A stretch of 33,378 nucleotides of DNA from Pseudomonadota bacterium (lineage in GTDB: Bacteria; Pseudomonadota; Gammaproteobacteria; Francisellales; Francisellaceae): NCBI GenBank assembly GCA_027621155.1, contig JAQCCA010000004.1, positions 1-33,378 on the forward strand, given 5' to 3'. How positions within the stretch are numbered: position 1 is the first letter of the stretch; each line of letters begins with the position of its first letter. The position numbers were made by a program, and so were the translations under genes. Below, piece after piece: positions 8,571 through 18,391 of the stretch. The notes under the pieces were generated by a model. That model made no database searches, was not told where the DNA came from, and saw only the letters and a list, made by a program, of their open reading frames with translations.

Positions 8571-8629
8571 TAGCAAAATAAAAATAAAACAAAAATAAAA
8601 AAAATAAAAAAACATAAGGAGAAAAACAC
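8571..8629 (+). promoter_or_regulatory. A-rich leader upstream of the pilin-like gene
   Basis: aaataaaaataaaacaaaaataaaaaaaataaaaaaac followed by AAGGAG; preceded by hairpin TTAGC-GCACA-GCTAA (8536-8550). Confidence 0.35.
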
Positions 8630-8944
8630 ATGACATTTCAGTTAAACAAAATCAAACGCATTGAGCTTATCGCAGTTGCTTTATTGCTGCCATTTTTAGC
8701 AATGGCATCGTCTACTGCGGGCAGTGTTGATTTAGGCGGATTACTTGGATTCATGAAAGATTTAAACACATCACAAACAGGTGAGATCATCACCTATATT
8801 GGCTTTTTTGGTGGATTAGTGACACTACTATTTTCACAAGCAAAGCTATGGGGTGTGATGGCAATGGCGGGCATTCCTTTAATTATCAACTACGCCCCTG
8901 CGGCACTGATTGCTTTATCAGGTGCTGGTGCAGTAATTCATTAA
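8630..8944 (+). CDS. traA: Type IV secretion pilin (TraA/VirB2-like)
   Basis: ~104 aa with long hydrophobic leader ending AMASS, two further hydrophobic helices, immediately upstream of traL. Confidence 0.6.
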   Translation: MTFQLNKIKRIELIAVALLLPFLAMASSTAGSVDLGGLLGFMKDLNTSQTGEIITYIGFFGGLVTLLFSQAKLWGVMAMAGIPLIINYAPAALIALSGAGAVIH

Positions 8945-8962
8945 TTATCTGGGAGATATTTT

Positions 8963-9310
8963 ATGTCTGATATTCACGTCAGCGAACAAAAGCGCAAGAT
9001 TCATACAGGCATTGAGGAGCCTGCATTATTGTTGTTTTGGACGATTAACGAGGTGGCTGTTTCTATGACGATCTGGTTTGTTGTATCGAAAGCCTTTGAT
9101 AGCTATATGCTAGGAATGGCAGTTGGTTTTTTAATGCTGCTTGTGCTTTTGTCACTGCGTGATGACCATGCGCCACGAGGTGCAGCTAATCACTTTTTTC
9201 ATTTACTGGGTATCTGGCGAGGTAGGAAATCTTTGTTAGGTAAAAAGCACAAAGACAGACCAGACATAAAGAAATTCCCGCCTGCCACCATAACCCGATT
9301 TGAGGTGTGA
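8963..9310 (+). CDS. traL: Conjugal transfer protein TraL
   Basis: Small protein with two hydrophobic segments and conserved positional order pilin-L-E-K-B. Confidence 0.82.
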   Translation: MSDIHVSEQKRKIHTGIEEPALLLFWTINEVAVSMTIWFVVSKAFDSYMLGMAVGFLMLLVLLSLRDDHAPRGAANHFFHLLGIWRGRKSLLGKKHKDRPDIKKFPPATITRFEV

Positions 9311-9313
9311 ACA

Positions 9314-9901
9314 ATGTTAAACAAATTAAAAGACAGTATCAGCAAAACCATCAAGCATAGTGAGTTAACCTCACACGCACAAATGCTTAAGCAAATTAAG
9401 ATTCAGAAGCTGACATTGATTACCTTTGCTGTGGTGATATTTTTTCTTTGTTGGGCTTTACACGTTAGTCAAACGGCTCAGTTTGTGATTGTCAAAAATG
9501 GTAAAGAAACCTACCAATATGGTAGCAACTGGGCATCAAGCAATGTTTTTAAATCCTCAGCACTGGTCGATGCAAACTTGTTTTTTAATATAACGCCAAG
9601 TAACGCAGCAGAGCAGGGCAAGATGTTTTTAGAGACGGTTGCACCGTCATTGTATGACACAGCAAGCAACTTAGTAACTGCTCATGTGACCGACTTAAAA
9701 CAAAATCGCTATGCCATGAGCTTTGAGCCTGACTTCAAAAACTCAACATTCAACCAACACGGCGATGTCGTGCTTGTTGGTAGTCTTATCAAATATCAGG
9801 GTGGCTTAACCGAGTCACCGCAAAAAGTCACGATTAAGGCGCATTATTCAGTGCATTTTGGCACCGTTGAAAAGACTGCATGGAGCATTACCTATGGTTA
9901 A
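9314..9901 (+). CDS. traE: Conjugal transfer protein TraE
   Basis: VirB8-like: N-terminal TM, ~195 aa, between traL and traK. Confidence 0.83.
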   Translation: MLNKLKDSISKTIKHSELTSHAQMLKQIKIQKLTLITFAVVIFFLCWALHVSQTAQFVIVKNGKETYQYGSNWASSNVFKSSALVDANLFFNITPSNAAEQGKMFLETVAPSLYDTASNLVTAHVTDLKQNRYAMSFEPDFKNSTFNQHGDVVLVGSLIKYQGGLTESPQKVTIKAHYSVHFGTVEKTAWSITYG

Positions 9902-11015
9902 TATTAAGATAAACATAATGCATATCAAAGAAACTCAAGATACAAGCAAACACTCAGTAGGTATCACTGGGAAATACTTATTGTTGCCAGTGTTGTTGTC
10001 ACTGTCTTTTAGTTGCGTATATGCACAAGAAAAGCAAAACACACAAAATAAAAGCACCAACATGCTAACAAGCTTCACCATTAAATCGGAGCCAGTGCCA
10101 ACGTCAATTACTGCGCTAGTGCCTCAGCAGTCTACAGGCACCCGTGGTGCAGTTATAGATAATGACAAAGCAATGACAGCAGGAGAGGTTAAAAATAGCG
10201 TATTACAAGACAAATCACTGACCTATCAAGTAAATACTATCAATTACGCTTCTTCAATTAACCCCACGGTGCTTTATTTTGACGTGGCAGTGTCTAATAT
10301 CACACAACCGCCGAATCAGCGATTAAAACTAACCTATGTTAGTGACAAAGAGGTGATGTTTAATCTTAACGGGGTTGATTCAGCGCATTTAATTGTTAAT
10401 TTTAAAGATGGACGTAAGCCTGCCATTTTAAGCTTTACACAAGGTGTTGTTGGCTCTCGTGTTTATCATATTGGCAGTGATGTTACAGGCGGGATTGCTT
10501 TAACATACAGCATTAAACCGTCATCAGGCAATGACATTTACACGGCAATCACCAAGTTATTTTCAATGCAGATTGCCTACAACTTGGGAGATTCAAAGGA
10601 CTTTAGCCAATACTTTAGTGCAATGGGCACACAATTAAGCTGCACCAAGATAAAAGACAGCGACAAGCTCGATCTATCAGGCTATGGCATTTTTGATGAT
10701 GTGGCGCAAAAGCTACTGTGCAACCCAAGTATTAAGGATATTGCATTTAAAGCGGTCAATGTTTACAAAAACAATGATTTTGAGCTGTTAAATTTTAATG
10801 CTTGTCCGATCAATGCGTCAGGTTACTTCACAGCGCAGTCTTTTAATTTTAATGCCAAAGATGTCGCAATTAATCTATCGGCACCTAATACAGTTTTACA
10901 TCAAGGGCAATGCTCCAGTGTGCAAATACTGCGTGTTATCAAAGCGTATGACGCAAATCATTTACAAGGCATTTTAAAGCCTTTTTCACCAAAGGGGATG
11001 AATGATGGCGAATAA
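9894..11015 (+). CDS. traK: Conjugal transfer protein TraK (VirB9/secretin-like)
   Basis: Signal peptide KYLLLPVLLSLSFSCVYAQ; position between traE and traB; ATG 9894 overlaps the traE end by 8 nt. Confidence 0.78.
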   Translation: MVNIKINIMHIKETQDTSKHSVGITGKYLLLPVLLSLSFSCVYAQEKQNTQNKSTNMLTSFTIKSEPVPTSITALVPQQSTGTRGAVIDNDKAMTAGEVKNSVLQDKSLTYQVNTINYASSINPTVLYFDVAVSNITQPPNQRLKLTYVSDKEVMFNLNGVDSAHLIVNFKDGRKPAILSFTQGVVGSRVYHIGSDVTGGIALTYSIKPSSGNDIYTAITKLFSMQIAYNLGDSKDFSQYFSAMGTQLSCTKIKDSDKLDLSGYGIFDDVAQKLLCNPSIKDIAFKAVNVYKNNDFELLNFNACPINASGYFTAQSFNFNAKDVAINLSAPNTVLHQGQCSSVQILRVIKAYDANHLQGILKPFSPKGMNDGE

Positions 11016-12588
11016 TAAAAAAAGCTTCATTGAGAAACTAAAAGGGCTTTTATCTGCATTATCTTCACTATCAAAAAAAGATAAAGTGCAGAATGTCAGT
11101 CCTAAAGGTCAAGCCAAAAGCCCTGCGATGAAATTTGGGATTATTGGTGCTGCGGTTGTGGTTTTATTGGCGATTGTATTAAGTGGTCATAAGAAGAAAG
11201 ACAGTGATAGCATGCTGCCACAAGCCAGTGCAAATAAAACAGATGCTGAATCATTTTCACAACAAGGCTCAGGTAACGCACAAGAGAACTGGCGTTTACA
11301 GGAACATAACAATATTCAAAAGATGCAATCACAATTGGGTAATCTTGAAGCGCAACTGCAAAAGATGAACTCAGCCCATGATGCACAACAGGCAAAATAT
11401 AAAGAAGATCAAGCAAAACAGGCGCAAGCGCAAGCCGAGCAAAACGCACAGCTTGAAGCACTTAAAAAAGAAAATGAGTTGCTTAAAACACAGCAACAAG
11501 CAAAAAATCAAACCAAATCACCCAGCAGCACAGATGCATTGACTAACGCACAATTAGGCAATGTTGGCTATGGTCAAACCTATTCGACAAGCCTAGACGT
11601 TCAGTATGCACCAAGCGCACCTAAGCATCATATTGTGCCAGAATCATTGCGTAAGAATCCGATTGCGGGTTATTTACCGATTTCTTTTTTCAGAGGTTAT
11701 ACGCTTTACGGTTTTGATGCTCAAACAGGGTCTTATGCACAAAAGCAAGAACAACCCGTTTTAATTCAAGCAACGACTAATGCGGTATCGCCTAACGGTC
11801 ATGTGTACGATGGCATTAAAGGCTGTTATATCACAGGCAAGGCACTGGGCAATTTAAGTTCAATGCGTGTTCAGGTGAAATTAATCAGCATGGAATGCTT
11901 AAACAGTGACGGTCGATGGATGGTTTCCAGTGGTATTAAAGGTAACTTGGTTGATTCAGACGGTTACTTAGGCTTGCGTGGTAAATATGTATCTCACCAA
12001 GGCAGCAAGTTGGCAATGGCGTTCTGGTCGTCCCTGATTCAATCAGCGGGCAATGTATTTCAAGCATCGCAAGGCACCACGTTTTTAAATCCTACATCAG
12101 GCACTACACCGATGCCTTTAGTTGTTACAAACCCAAGTGCTGCGGGCATGAGTGCATTGGGCGGTGGCATTTCAGGTGGTGCAGGCATGTTGTCACAATT
12201 CTATTTAGAACAAGCCAAACAGATGTCACCTGTGTTAAGAGTCTCTGGTGGTAGAACGGTTGAAATCAACCTTACTCAAGGCGTTGTTTTACGTTGGCAA
12301 GATCGCGCATCACCAATGATAGCCGATGATGTTCAGGCAACCACGGCAAAATTCAACAATGGTGGTGATGTTGGCAATGATAGTGACACAGCAAATACAG
12401 CAACAGCCACGAATCAGCCTACGCAAAGCATGAAGCCAACAACACAGATCACCAGTAGTTATGATGATGGCAGTAATCCGTCAAATATGACCAATGAACA
12501 GATGCAAACGAAAGTTGATGGTTACATGGGGCAGATAACCAAAGCAAACACCTACGTCGACCAGATTAAAAAACAACATCAACAATAG
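11002..12588 (+). CDS. traB: Conjugal transfer protein TraB (VirB10-like)
   Basis: N-terminal TM (FGIIGAAVVVLLAIVLSG), Gln-rich coiled-coil linker, and C-terminal VirB10-like domain (GYLPISFFRGYTLYGFDA..., AGMLSQFYLEQAKQMSPVLRVSGGRTVEINLTQGV). Confidence 0.87.
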   Translation: MMANNKKSFIEKLKGLLSALSSLSKKDKVQNVSPKGQAKSPAMKFGIIGAAVVVLLAIVLSGHKKKDSDSMLPQASANKTDAESFSQQGSGNAQENWRLQEHNNIQKMQSQLGNLEAQLQKMNSAHDAQQAKYKEDQAKQAQAQAEQNAQLEALKKENELLKTQQQAKNQTKSPSSTDALTNAQLGNVGYGQTYSTSLDVQYAPSAPKHHIVPESLRKNPIAGYLPISFFRGYTLYGFDAQTGSYAQKQEQPVLIQATTNAVSPNGHVYDGIKGCYITGKALGNLSSMRVQVKLISMECLNSDGRWMVSSGIKGNLVDSDGYLGLRGKYVSHQGSKLAMAFWSSLIQSAGNVFQASQGTTFLNPTSGTTPMPLVVTNPSAAGMSALGGGISGGAGMLSQFYLEQAKQMSPVLRVSGGRTVEINLTQGVVLRWQDRASPMIADDVQATTAKFNNGGDVGNDSDTANTATATNQPTQSMKPTTQITSSYDDGSNPSNMTNEQMQTKVDGYMGQITKANTYVDQIKKQHQQ

Positions 12589-12599
12589 GCGATTGAGCA

Positions 12600-13220
12600 A
12601 TGATTAGATCAAAAGCAAAAAAATGGCGTAAGCACAGCCTTGTGCTATCGGTGATCGCATCGATGACAGGTTTAAGCGGTTGTGCTATGGATATGAAATA
12701 CGACTGCCCTTTAGGTGGTCATGGCGCACAGTGTATGGGTGAGCATCATATTTACAAGGCGGGTTACAATAACCCAACTGATCAAACCTATGTCACCAAC
12801 TCAGGAGAGGAAGAAACAGCAGAAAAAGCGGCAACAACGACTGTTGAGGCAACACCACAAGCAACTCAGGGTGGCAATCTATTATCTGCTTCATTCACCA
12901 ATGATCAAAAGCAAGCAGATTTAATTGCTAAAAGCTTGGATACGACAGGCAATATAGCCACGGTCAACACCAGTGCTGGATTGTATCGTTATCGCTCCCC
13001 TGTAATCTATCAAACATGGGTCAACTCTTATGTTGACAGCAACAGTGATAGTTTAATCAACGCCCACACTTACAACTGGGTATATCGTCATTCAGGTTGG
13101 CAGACGCCTTTAAATTCACAGGTGATTGAGTCAAACAATACCAATCAAAACTTAAAGCCTATTTCAATAACAGACACACATGCAATTAATCAGGCAGTCA
13201 AAGGAGACAACCATGCTTAA
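12600..13220 (+). CDS. traV: Conjugal transfer lipoprotein TraV
   Basis: Lipobox LSGC; Cys-rich TraV-like stretch MKYDCPLGGHGAQCMGEHHIY; located after traB. Confidence 0.75.
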   Translation: MIRSKAKKWRKHSLVLSVIASMTGLSGCAMDMKYDCPLGGHGAQCMGEHHIYKAGYNNPTDQTYVTNSGEEETAEKAATTTVEATPQATQGGNLLSASFTNDQKQADLIAKSLDTTGNIATVNTSAGLYRYRSPVIYQTWVNSYVDSNSDSLINAHTYNWVYRHSGWQTPLNSQVIESNNTNQNLKPISITDTHAINQAVKGDNHA

Positions 13221-13842
13221 CAATAAAACCATGATTAAGCAGCTCTCATTAATTGCTTTACTTACATTATCAGGCTGCGCTTCAACACATATTGTCAAAG
13301 ACAAAGACGCACCGATTAACTACAGCTACGCTGTGTATGATATTCACAGCAAGCCATTATCTTTAAATGAAGCGTTTAACGATATCAAAGTTTACCTGAA
13401 TCAATACGGCAGCAAGGTGGAAATCAGCACTGCAAGTGCTAACTACCCTTTAGCGACTAAGCCTAGCCAATTCAAGAAAGTATCAGCAGGATTCTTAGGT
13501 GGTGGATTTAAGCTTGACAGTCAAGGCGACACAATTGCCACGTGTGATGATGCTATTTTAAAAGCAAATTATATCGTTCAAGATATTAGCACATTGATGT
13601 GTGTATTTGCTTACCAAAAAGGCTATAGCGTCAACTTTATAGCGCAAACACATACAATTGATTGGTCTTTCATGAATAGCCCACTTGTCTATGGTGAGCA
13701 GTTATTATCACGCCATTTAACGACTAAATCAGTGTCACAACATATATTGGGGATGCTTACAACCTCACTGAATCAGCCCGCTACTTTAACAAGCTATTAT
13801 CCAGTGATTAAACAACCAGTTAATCTTATTCAAGCGGGGTGA
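13213..13842 (+). CDS. Lipoprotein of unknown function between traV and traC
   Basis: MLNNKTMIKQLSLIALLTLSGCAS lipobox; ATG 13213 overlaps the end of traV by 8 nt with AAGGAG upstream. Confidence 0.62.
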   Translation: MLNNKTMIKQLSLIALLTLSGCASTHIVKDKDAPINYSYAVYDIHSKPLSLNEAFNDIKVYLNQYGSKVEISTASANYPLATKPSQFKKVSAGFLGGGFKLDSQGDTIATCDDAILKANYIVQDISTLMCVFAYQKGYSVNFIAQTHTIDWSFMNSPLVYGEQLLSRHLTTKSVSQHILGMLTTSLNQPATLTSYYPVIKQPVNLIQAG

Positions 13843-13845
13843 TCT

Positions 13846-16611
13846 ATGGCAGATGGTAAATTTAAACAAAAGTTTAAGGCACTCAAAAAAACGATGGTTG
13901 ATAAAGCACGACCGCATGAGCTGCCGCCTAAATTAAACTTAAAGCAAATGCAGATGACCTTAGATAGATTCCCTTTATCTGCTTGGCTGCCGTATGACAC
14001 AATCGAAGATGACGGTATTTGGATCGATGACAATCCAGATGGTGTACCGAGCTTTTTGTTTGGCTTTGAGTTAGAGCCTTTTCTCTCTGTTGGTGAAAAA
14101 ACCGAGCTTGCCTTAGAAAGCATGTTGTCTGATTTACCCAGAGGCACGATTGCGCTTAGTGTACGCTCAACCACAGGAGCAATTCACCAAGATATGAAAG
14201 AGTGGTATGTGTCACAAAGACGCTCATTGAATCCTATGTATGAAATGATCGCTAAAGAGCGTTCACGTTTTTACATCGAATGGTCAGAAAAAAAGTTTGA
14301 TGCAATTACTGGGTCGAACTACCGACCACGTAAGATGCGCTATCACTTTTTTGTTAAAACGGCACCGATACAGGGCGAGCATACGCAAGAGGATTACGAA
14401 AAAGTTTATAAAAGCGCACAAAAGCTTAAAAGTCAAATACTGGCGGGCTTGAATACAGGTGGGTTTGCCATTCACAAAAAGCTAACAGGTGGTGAGATTT
14501 ATACATTTATTCATGATCGTTTAAATCTGGCATTAGGTGCCAGAGAGTTAGCCAGTAAAAAACACTCAACACAGATCACACCATCATCAATCAACATGCA
14601 AGATAAGCGTGTCACGGTGAGCATTAATGATGACGGCATGATTGAATCACTTAATAAGGATACGAGTCAAAAAGTCTACTCGAACGTATTGACGATTAAT
14701 GAGTTTTTAGACGAAAACGCTATTTTCCTATCAAGCTTTAATGATGCGGTTTGCTCAGTGAATGATGTCAGCGGTTACGTTGGCGGTGATATTTATGCGT
14801 TTAGCATTTTTGAATCACTGAGCTATAAAGATGATGTTAGTGCGGGTACGGCATTAAAGATGATCAGTGGCGAAAAGGGTGCCGAGTTTGAGGGCAACAA
14901 ATTCATTTCAATGTTTGTCAAAGGCAACAAAGAAAAACGCCAGAAATTAAATATGGCACACTACAAATTCTCCAAGGAAAAACAACCGCCAGTGCGTGTT
15001 TTGTCAGGCGTTATTTTATCAAACACGGATTTAGACGAGTTAGAGCGTGATACCAAAAAAGTAGAAACGCGATATGGCAAGATCGGTATTAACCTTTATC
15101 AAGAGGATACGATAGGCTTTGATGTTTACCTTGCCTCGTTGCCGGGTTTTTTTCGTAAAGACATGGACGGAGCCGATACAGGATTGCAAAGAGCCTTAAC
15201 CATGACGGCATTTAATGCAGGGCTTTTTATGCACTGCGTTGGTGCATGGTCTGGCAATCACCCCTCATGCGGTGGCGCATTGACGATGAATCGCTTAGGT
15301 GGCGTTAGTGTGCTAGATGTCTTTAACGACTGCGGTTCCAACTTCAATATGTTTGTTGGCGCTGATTCAGGGTCGGGCAAATCGTTTTTTGTAAATGAGG
15401 TGGTGCGCTCGATTCTGTCGAAAGGTGGCTATGTGCGTATTATCGATGCGGGTCGTTCTTATCAGACGTGTTGTGAGCTTGTCGGTGGCAAAGTCATTGA
15501 GTTTGGCGATGGTTCAGACATGTGCATTAATCCTTTTGATGGTATTTATGACTTAAAGCAGCTTGAAGATGAAGAGCTTGATCACTTGACCTCGGTATGT
15601 TTGCAAATGGCGTACCCTGAAACCTATGGCGATTTAAACCAATCAGGCAATAAGCAAGCAGCAGTTAAAGAAGATGAGCGCAATATTATCTCGCGTTTAA
15701 TCCGTGTGGCATGGAAGGCATGTATGAATGACAATCGCACGATGTCAATTCGTGATGTCAGAAACGCCATTATTGAAGAATATGAGCAAAAGAAACAATC
15801 CGTTCTTGCCAGAGAGGATATTGTCACTGAAAAACTGTTGTCATGCTATGAGTCACTGGTCAATAACCTTTATGACTGGTCAGAGGGTGCTAAGTCAAAG
15901 TGGGTCGTTGGCGAATCCACGTTAAGCTTTGATAATCCGTTTATCATTCTTGAGTTAGACGGCTTAGACAAAAACCTCGAGTTGCGCTCTATCGTGATCA
16001 ATCTGTTATTAAACAAGCTCACTGAAGAGATGTACATTAAAGGGGTAAGAGACCCAGAAACAGGGGAAACATTAGAGAAGCTATTAGTGCTTGATGAAGC
16101 ATGGGATTTAATCAATCGCCCTGCGACTGCTGTTTTTATGGAAAAAGCCTCAAGACGTGTGCGCAAGTACCAAGGCTCAATGATTATCTTAACGCAGAAA
16201 CTCACAGACGCAATTTCACCTGCGGGTAAAACGATTATTAACAACTCTAACTTAGTAGTGGTCATGAAGCAGAATGCTAAAGCCGTAGAGGAAGCCATCG
16301 ATGACAAGTTAGTGGACTTTAACGAAACACATCGAGATTTGATTAGTGAAGTTAGAAAAACCAATGACTTTTCAGAGTTCTTTGTGCTTAACAAGATGAA
16401 TCACATGTACGGACTATTGCGCTTTAAAACAGATGCTTTCAGCTATTTATTATTCACCTCAAAGGTTAAAGAAAAAGACGCTATTGCTAAGTTAGTGGCA
16501 CAAGGCTACAGCAAGCAGGAAGCATTAGCACAGTTAGCCTCAAAGGTAAAACAGGCAACGATGTTTAATGATGATGTTGAGCATGAGGAGTTAGACGATG
16601 AAGTGGCTTGA
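13846..16611 (+). CDS. traC: T4SS ATPase TraC (VirB4 family)
   Basis: Walker A GADSGSGKSFF; Walker B LLVLDEAWDLI; SRRVRKYQGSMIILTQKLTD typical of TraC/VirB4. Confidence 0.95.
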   Translation: MADGKFKQKFKALKKTMVDKARPHELPPKLNLKQMQMTLDRFPLSAWLPYDTIEDDGIWIDDNPDGVPSFLFGFELEPFLSVGEKTELALESMLSDLPRGTIALSVRSTTGAIHQDMKEWYVSQRRSLNPMYEMIAKERSRFYIEWSEKKFDAITGSNYRPRKMRYHFFVKTAPIQGEHTQEDYEKVYKSAQKLKSQILAGLNTGGFAIHKKLTGGEIYTFIHDRLNLALGARELASKKHSTQITPSSINMQDKRVTVSINDDGMIESLNKDTSQKVYSNVLTINEFLDENAIFLSSFNDAVCSVNDVSGYVGGDIYAFSIFESLSYKDDVSAGTALKMISGEKGAEFEGNKFISMFVKGNKEKRQKLNMAHYKFSKEKQPPVRVLSGVILSNTDLDELERDTKKVETRYGKIGINLYQEDTIGFDVYLASLPGFFRKDMDGADTGLQRALTMTAFNAGLFMHCVGAWSGNHPSCGGALTMNRLGGVSVLDVFNDCGSNFNMFVGADSGSGKSFFVNEVVRSILSKGGYVRIIDAGRSYQTCCELVGGKVIEFGDGSDMCINPFDGIYDLKQLEDEELDHLTSVCLQMAYPETYGDLNQSGNKQAAVKEDERNIISRLIRVAWKACMNDNRTMSIRDVRNAIIEEYEQKKQSVLAREDIVTEKLLSCYESLVNNLYDWSEGAKSKWVVGESTLSFDNPFIILELDGLDKNLELRSIVINLLLNKLTEEMYIKGVRDPETGETLEKLLVLDEAWDLINRPATAVFMEKASRRVRKYQGSMIILTQKLTDAISPAGKTIINNSNLVVVMKQNAKAVEEAIDDKLVDFNETHRDLISEVRKTNDFSEFFVLNKMNHMYGLLRFKTDAFSYLLFTSKVKEKDAIAKLVAQGYSKQEALAQLASKVKQATMFNDDVEHEELDDEVA

Positions 16612-17071
16612 TCGAGGCTACCAAGTAGCGATTATTTTTATGATTAGTGTTATTTCATCCTTTGTTGTGATGAAGCTCACCAACAACCAAGATAACACCG
16701 TTTATGTCGTTGACTTAGCGCGTATATCCAATGCTGAAAACATGGTGGCAATTAAAGCCCAACAAAACACGTCATGGCTTGACGTTGTTAATACGGCTGC
16801 AAAAGATGTTAAGGGTGTGATTCAGCAAGTGGCAAATGGTCATACGGTCATTGTGAAACAAGCGGTGATCTCTGGCAGTGGTACTCAGGTAGATATTACC
16901 GACAAGGTACTACAAAAGCTTGGCTTGCCATTAAAAACCCCTGCGTACATACCGCCACGCAAAAGCACCTTGCTAGGGATTCAGGCACCGTCACAAGATG
17001 AGATTAATGCCCAAGCTGCACAGCGCAAGGCATTACAAGCGTCAACTAACGATTCACCTTTTCCGCTGTAG
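16598..17071 (+). CDS. trbI: TrbI-like type F conjugation protein
   Basis: N-terminal TM then VYVVDLARISNAEN...; overlaps the 3' end of traC; expected position. Confidence 0.62.
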   Translation: MKWLDRGYQVAIIFMISVISSFVVMKLTNNQDNTVYVVDLARISNAENMVAIKAQQNTSWLDVVNTAAKDVKGVIQQVANGHTVIVKQAVISGSGTQVDITDKVLQKLGLPLKTPAYIPPRKSTLLGIQAPSQDEINAQAAQRKALQASTNDSPFPL

Positions 17072-17082
17072 GAGCCGTCATA

Positions 17083-17736
17083 ATGCAAGTACACGCAATT
17101 CAAAAAGATCAAAAAGATCAAAAAGCAACCTTTAAACAATGGCTAACAAATAACATTCAGTTTGTTGGTTTGCCAGAAATGCTTAACCGCTTATGGCTTG
17201 CTGCCAGAGTATTTGTTGTGTTATTGATTTTTTGTTTTTTAGTGGCACAAGGGATTAAGGCATTTGGCTTTAGAATCAATGACACTGCATCTATGCCAAG
17301 AGGCATTTATCATTTCAATAGGATAACACCGACAGATAACATTCAAAACGGCAGTACAGTTTTAATCACACAAGATACGACAAACGCTGTTTATATGATG
17401 GGTGTTCATCGTGGCTATGACCCTTTCGGGGTTGATTTGATCAAAGAGGTTATTGGTGTTGAGGGTGATCGTGTGACGGTTAACAACCATGTTGTGACCG
17501 TTTGTCAGCGCAATCCCTTATCTCAAAACAAAGGGAGGGAGTGCTACAAGCTACCTTGCTTGCAGCGTGACGATAAAGAGTTGCCACTGAATTGTACTGA
17601 TTTTGAAGGCATTATCCCAGTGGGAAAAGTATTTGTTTATGGAAAAAGTTCTAATTTGTCGTTTGATTCTCGTTATTTTGGGTTAGTTGACAAGCAATAC
17701 ATTAAAGGCGTTGGGGGTTTGTTGTGGCAGTGGTAA
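17083..17736 (+). CDS. S26 family (TraF/LepB-type) signal peptidase
   Basis: NDTASMPRGIYHF (Ser motif), DLIKEVIGVEGDRVTV (Lys motif), YFGLVDKQYIKG. Confidence 0.85.
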   Translation: MQVHAIQKDQKDQKATFKQWLTNNIQFVGLPEMLNRLWLAARVFVVLLIFCFLVAQGIKAFGFRINDTASMPRGIYHFNRITPTDNIQNGSTVLITQDTTNAVYMMGVHRGYDPFGVDLIKEVIGVEGDRVTVNNHVVTVCQRNPLSQNKGRECYKLPCLQRDDKELPLNCTDFEGIIPVGKVFVYGKSSNLSFDSRYFGLVDKQYIKGVGGLLWQW

Positions 17737-18389
17737 TTGGTTTGAAAAGCATTAAAAAAGTTAAAAAATTAAAAAGCGTCATGTTTAGCATTGGCTTAAT
17801 GGCATGGGCTTCATTGAGTGTTGCTCATGCGGAAAATACAACACAAGCAGAAAGCAAAGGAAAAGTAGTTAGAACAGGCATTGTTGAGGTTGCTAACTTT
17901 TTTTGTCCGCACTGCTATGCTGCTGAGAAATATGCGCAGGAATTACGCCAATACTTAGCAAGTAAAGACGAGGTTTTTCAGTTTGTGCCGTGGTTTATTG
18001 ATGCTAAGAGCCAACAGGCGGCAATGATCTATTTATCTGCCAATACAGACAAAGCAATGCAGGATAAGTTAAGGCTTGGCTTGTTCACAGCAACCAATGC
18101 GGGGGCTGACTTTAGCACAGGATTTAAAGGCTGCACCAGTATTAACATGTTTATCCCAGAGTACAGCATTAAGGCGTGTACTGATTCATTGATGAGTAAC
18201 AAGGCGATCTTTGCGCTTAAAAAGACGCTCACACTACTAAAAACAGCCTATCACGGACAATTATCAAATTTAGAATTTCCTATTTTTATTGTCATTAAAA
18301 ACGATAAGGTTATTGGCAAAATGAGCTATGCCGACACATCCGATGTCGCTCAGTTGGTCAGCCATGTAAAAGCAATGCTTGAGGACTAA
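17724..18389 (+). CDS. DsbA-like thiol:disulfide oxidoreductase
   Basis: Signal peptide plus EVANFFCPHCYAAEKYA (CPHC active site); GTG 17724 overlaps the previous gene, internal ATG 17781 also possible. Confidence 0.82.
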   Translation: MAVVIGLKSIKKVKKLKSVMFSIGLMAWASLSVAHAENTTQAESKGKVVRTGIVEVANFFCPHCYAAEKYAQELRQYLASKDEVFQFVPWFIDAKSQQAAMIYLSANTDKAMQDKLRLGLFTATNAGADFSTGFKGCTSINMFIPEYSIKACTDSLMSNKAIFALKKTLTLLKTAYHGQLSNLEFPIFIVIKNDKVIGKMSYADTSDVAQLVSHVKAMLED

Positions 18390-18391
18390 AA

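Noticed and set aside
15870-16394. 174-aa minus-strand ORF
   Set aside because: Entirely antisense to the conserved traC ATPase region; shadow ORF.
17102-17119. Short tandem AAAAAGATC x2 at the start of the S26 peptidase gene
   Set aside because: Only two units in coding sequence; not notable.
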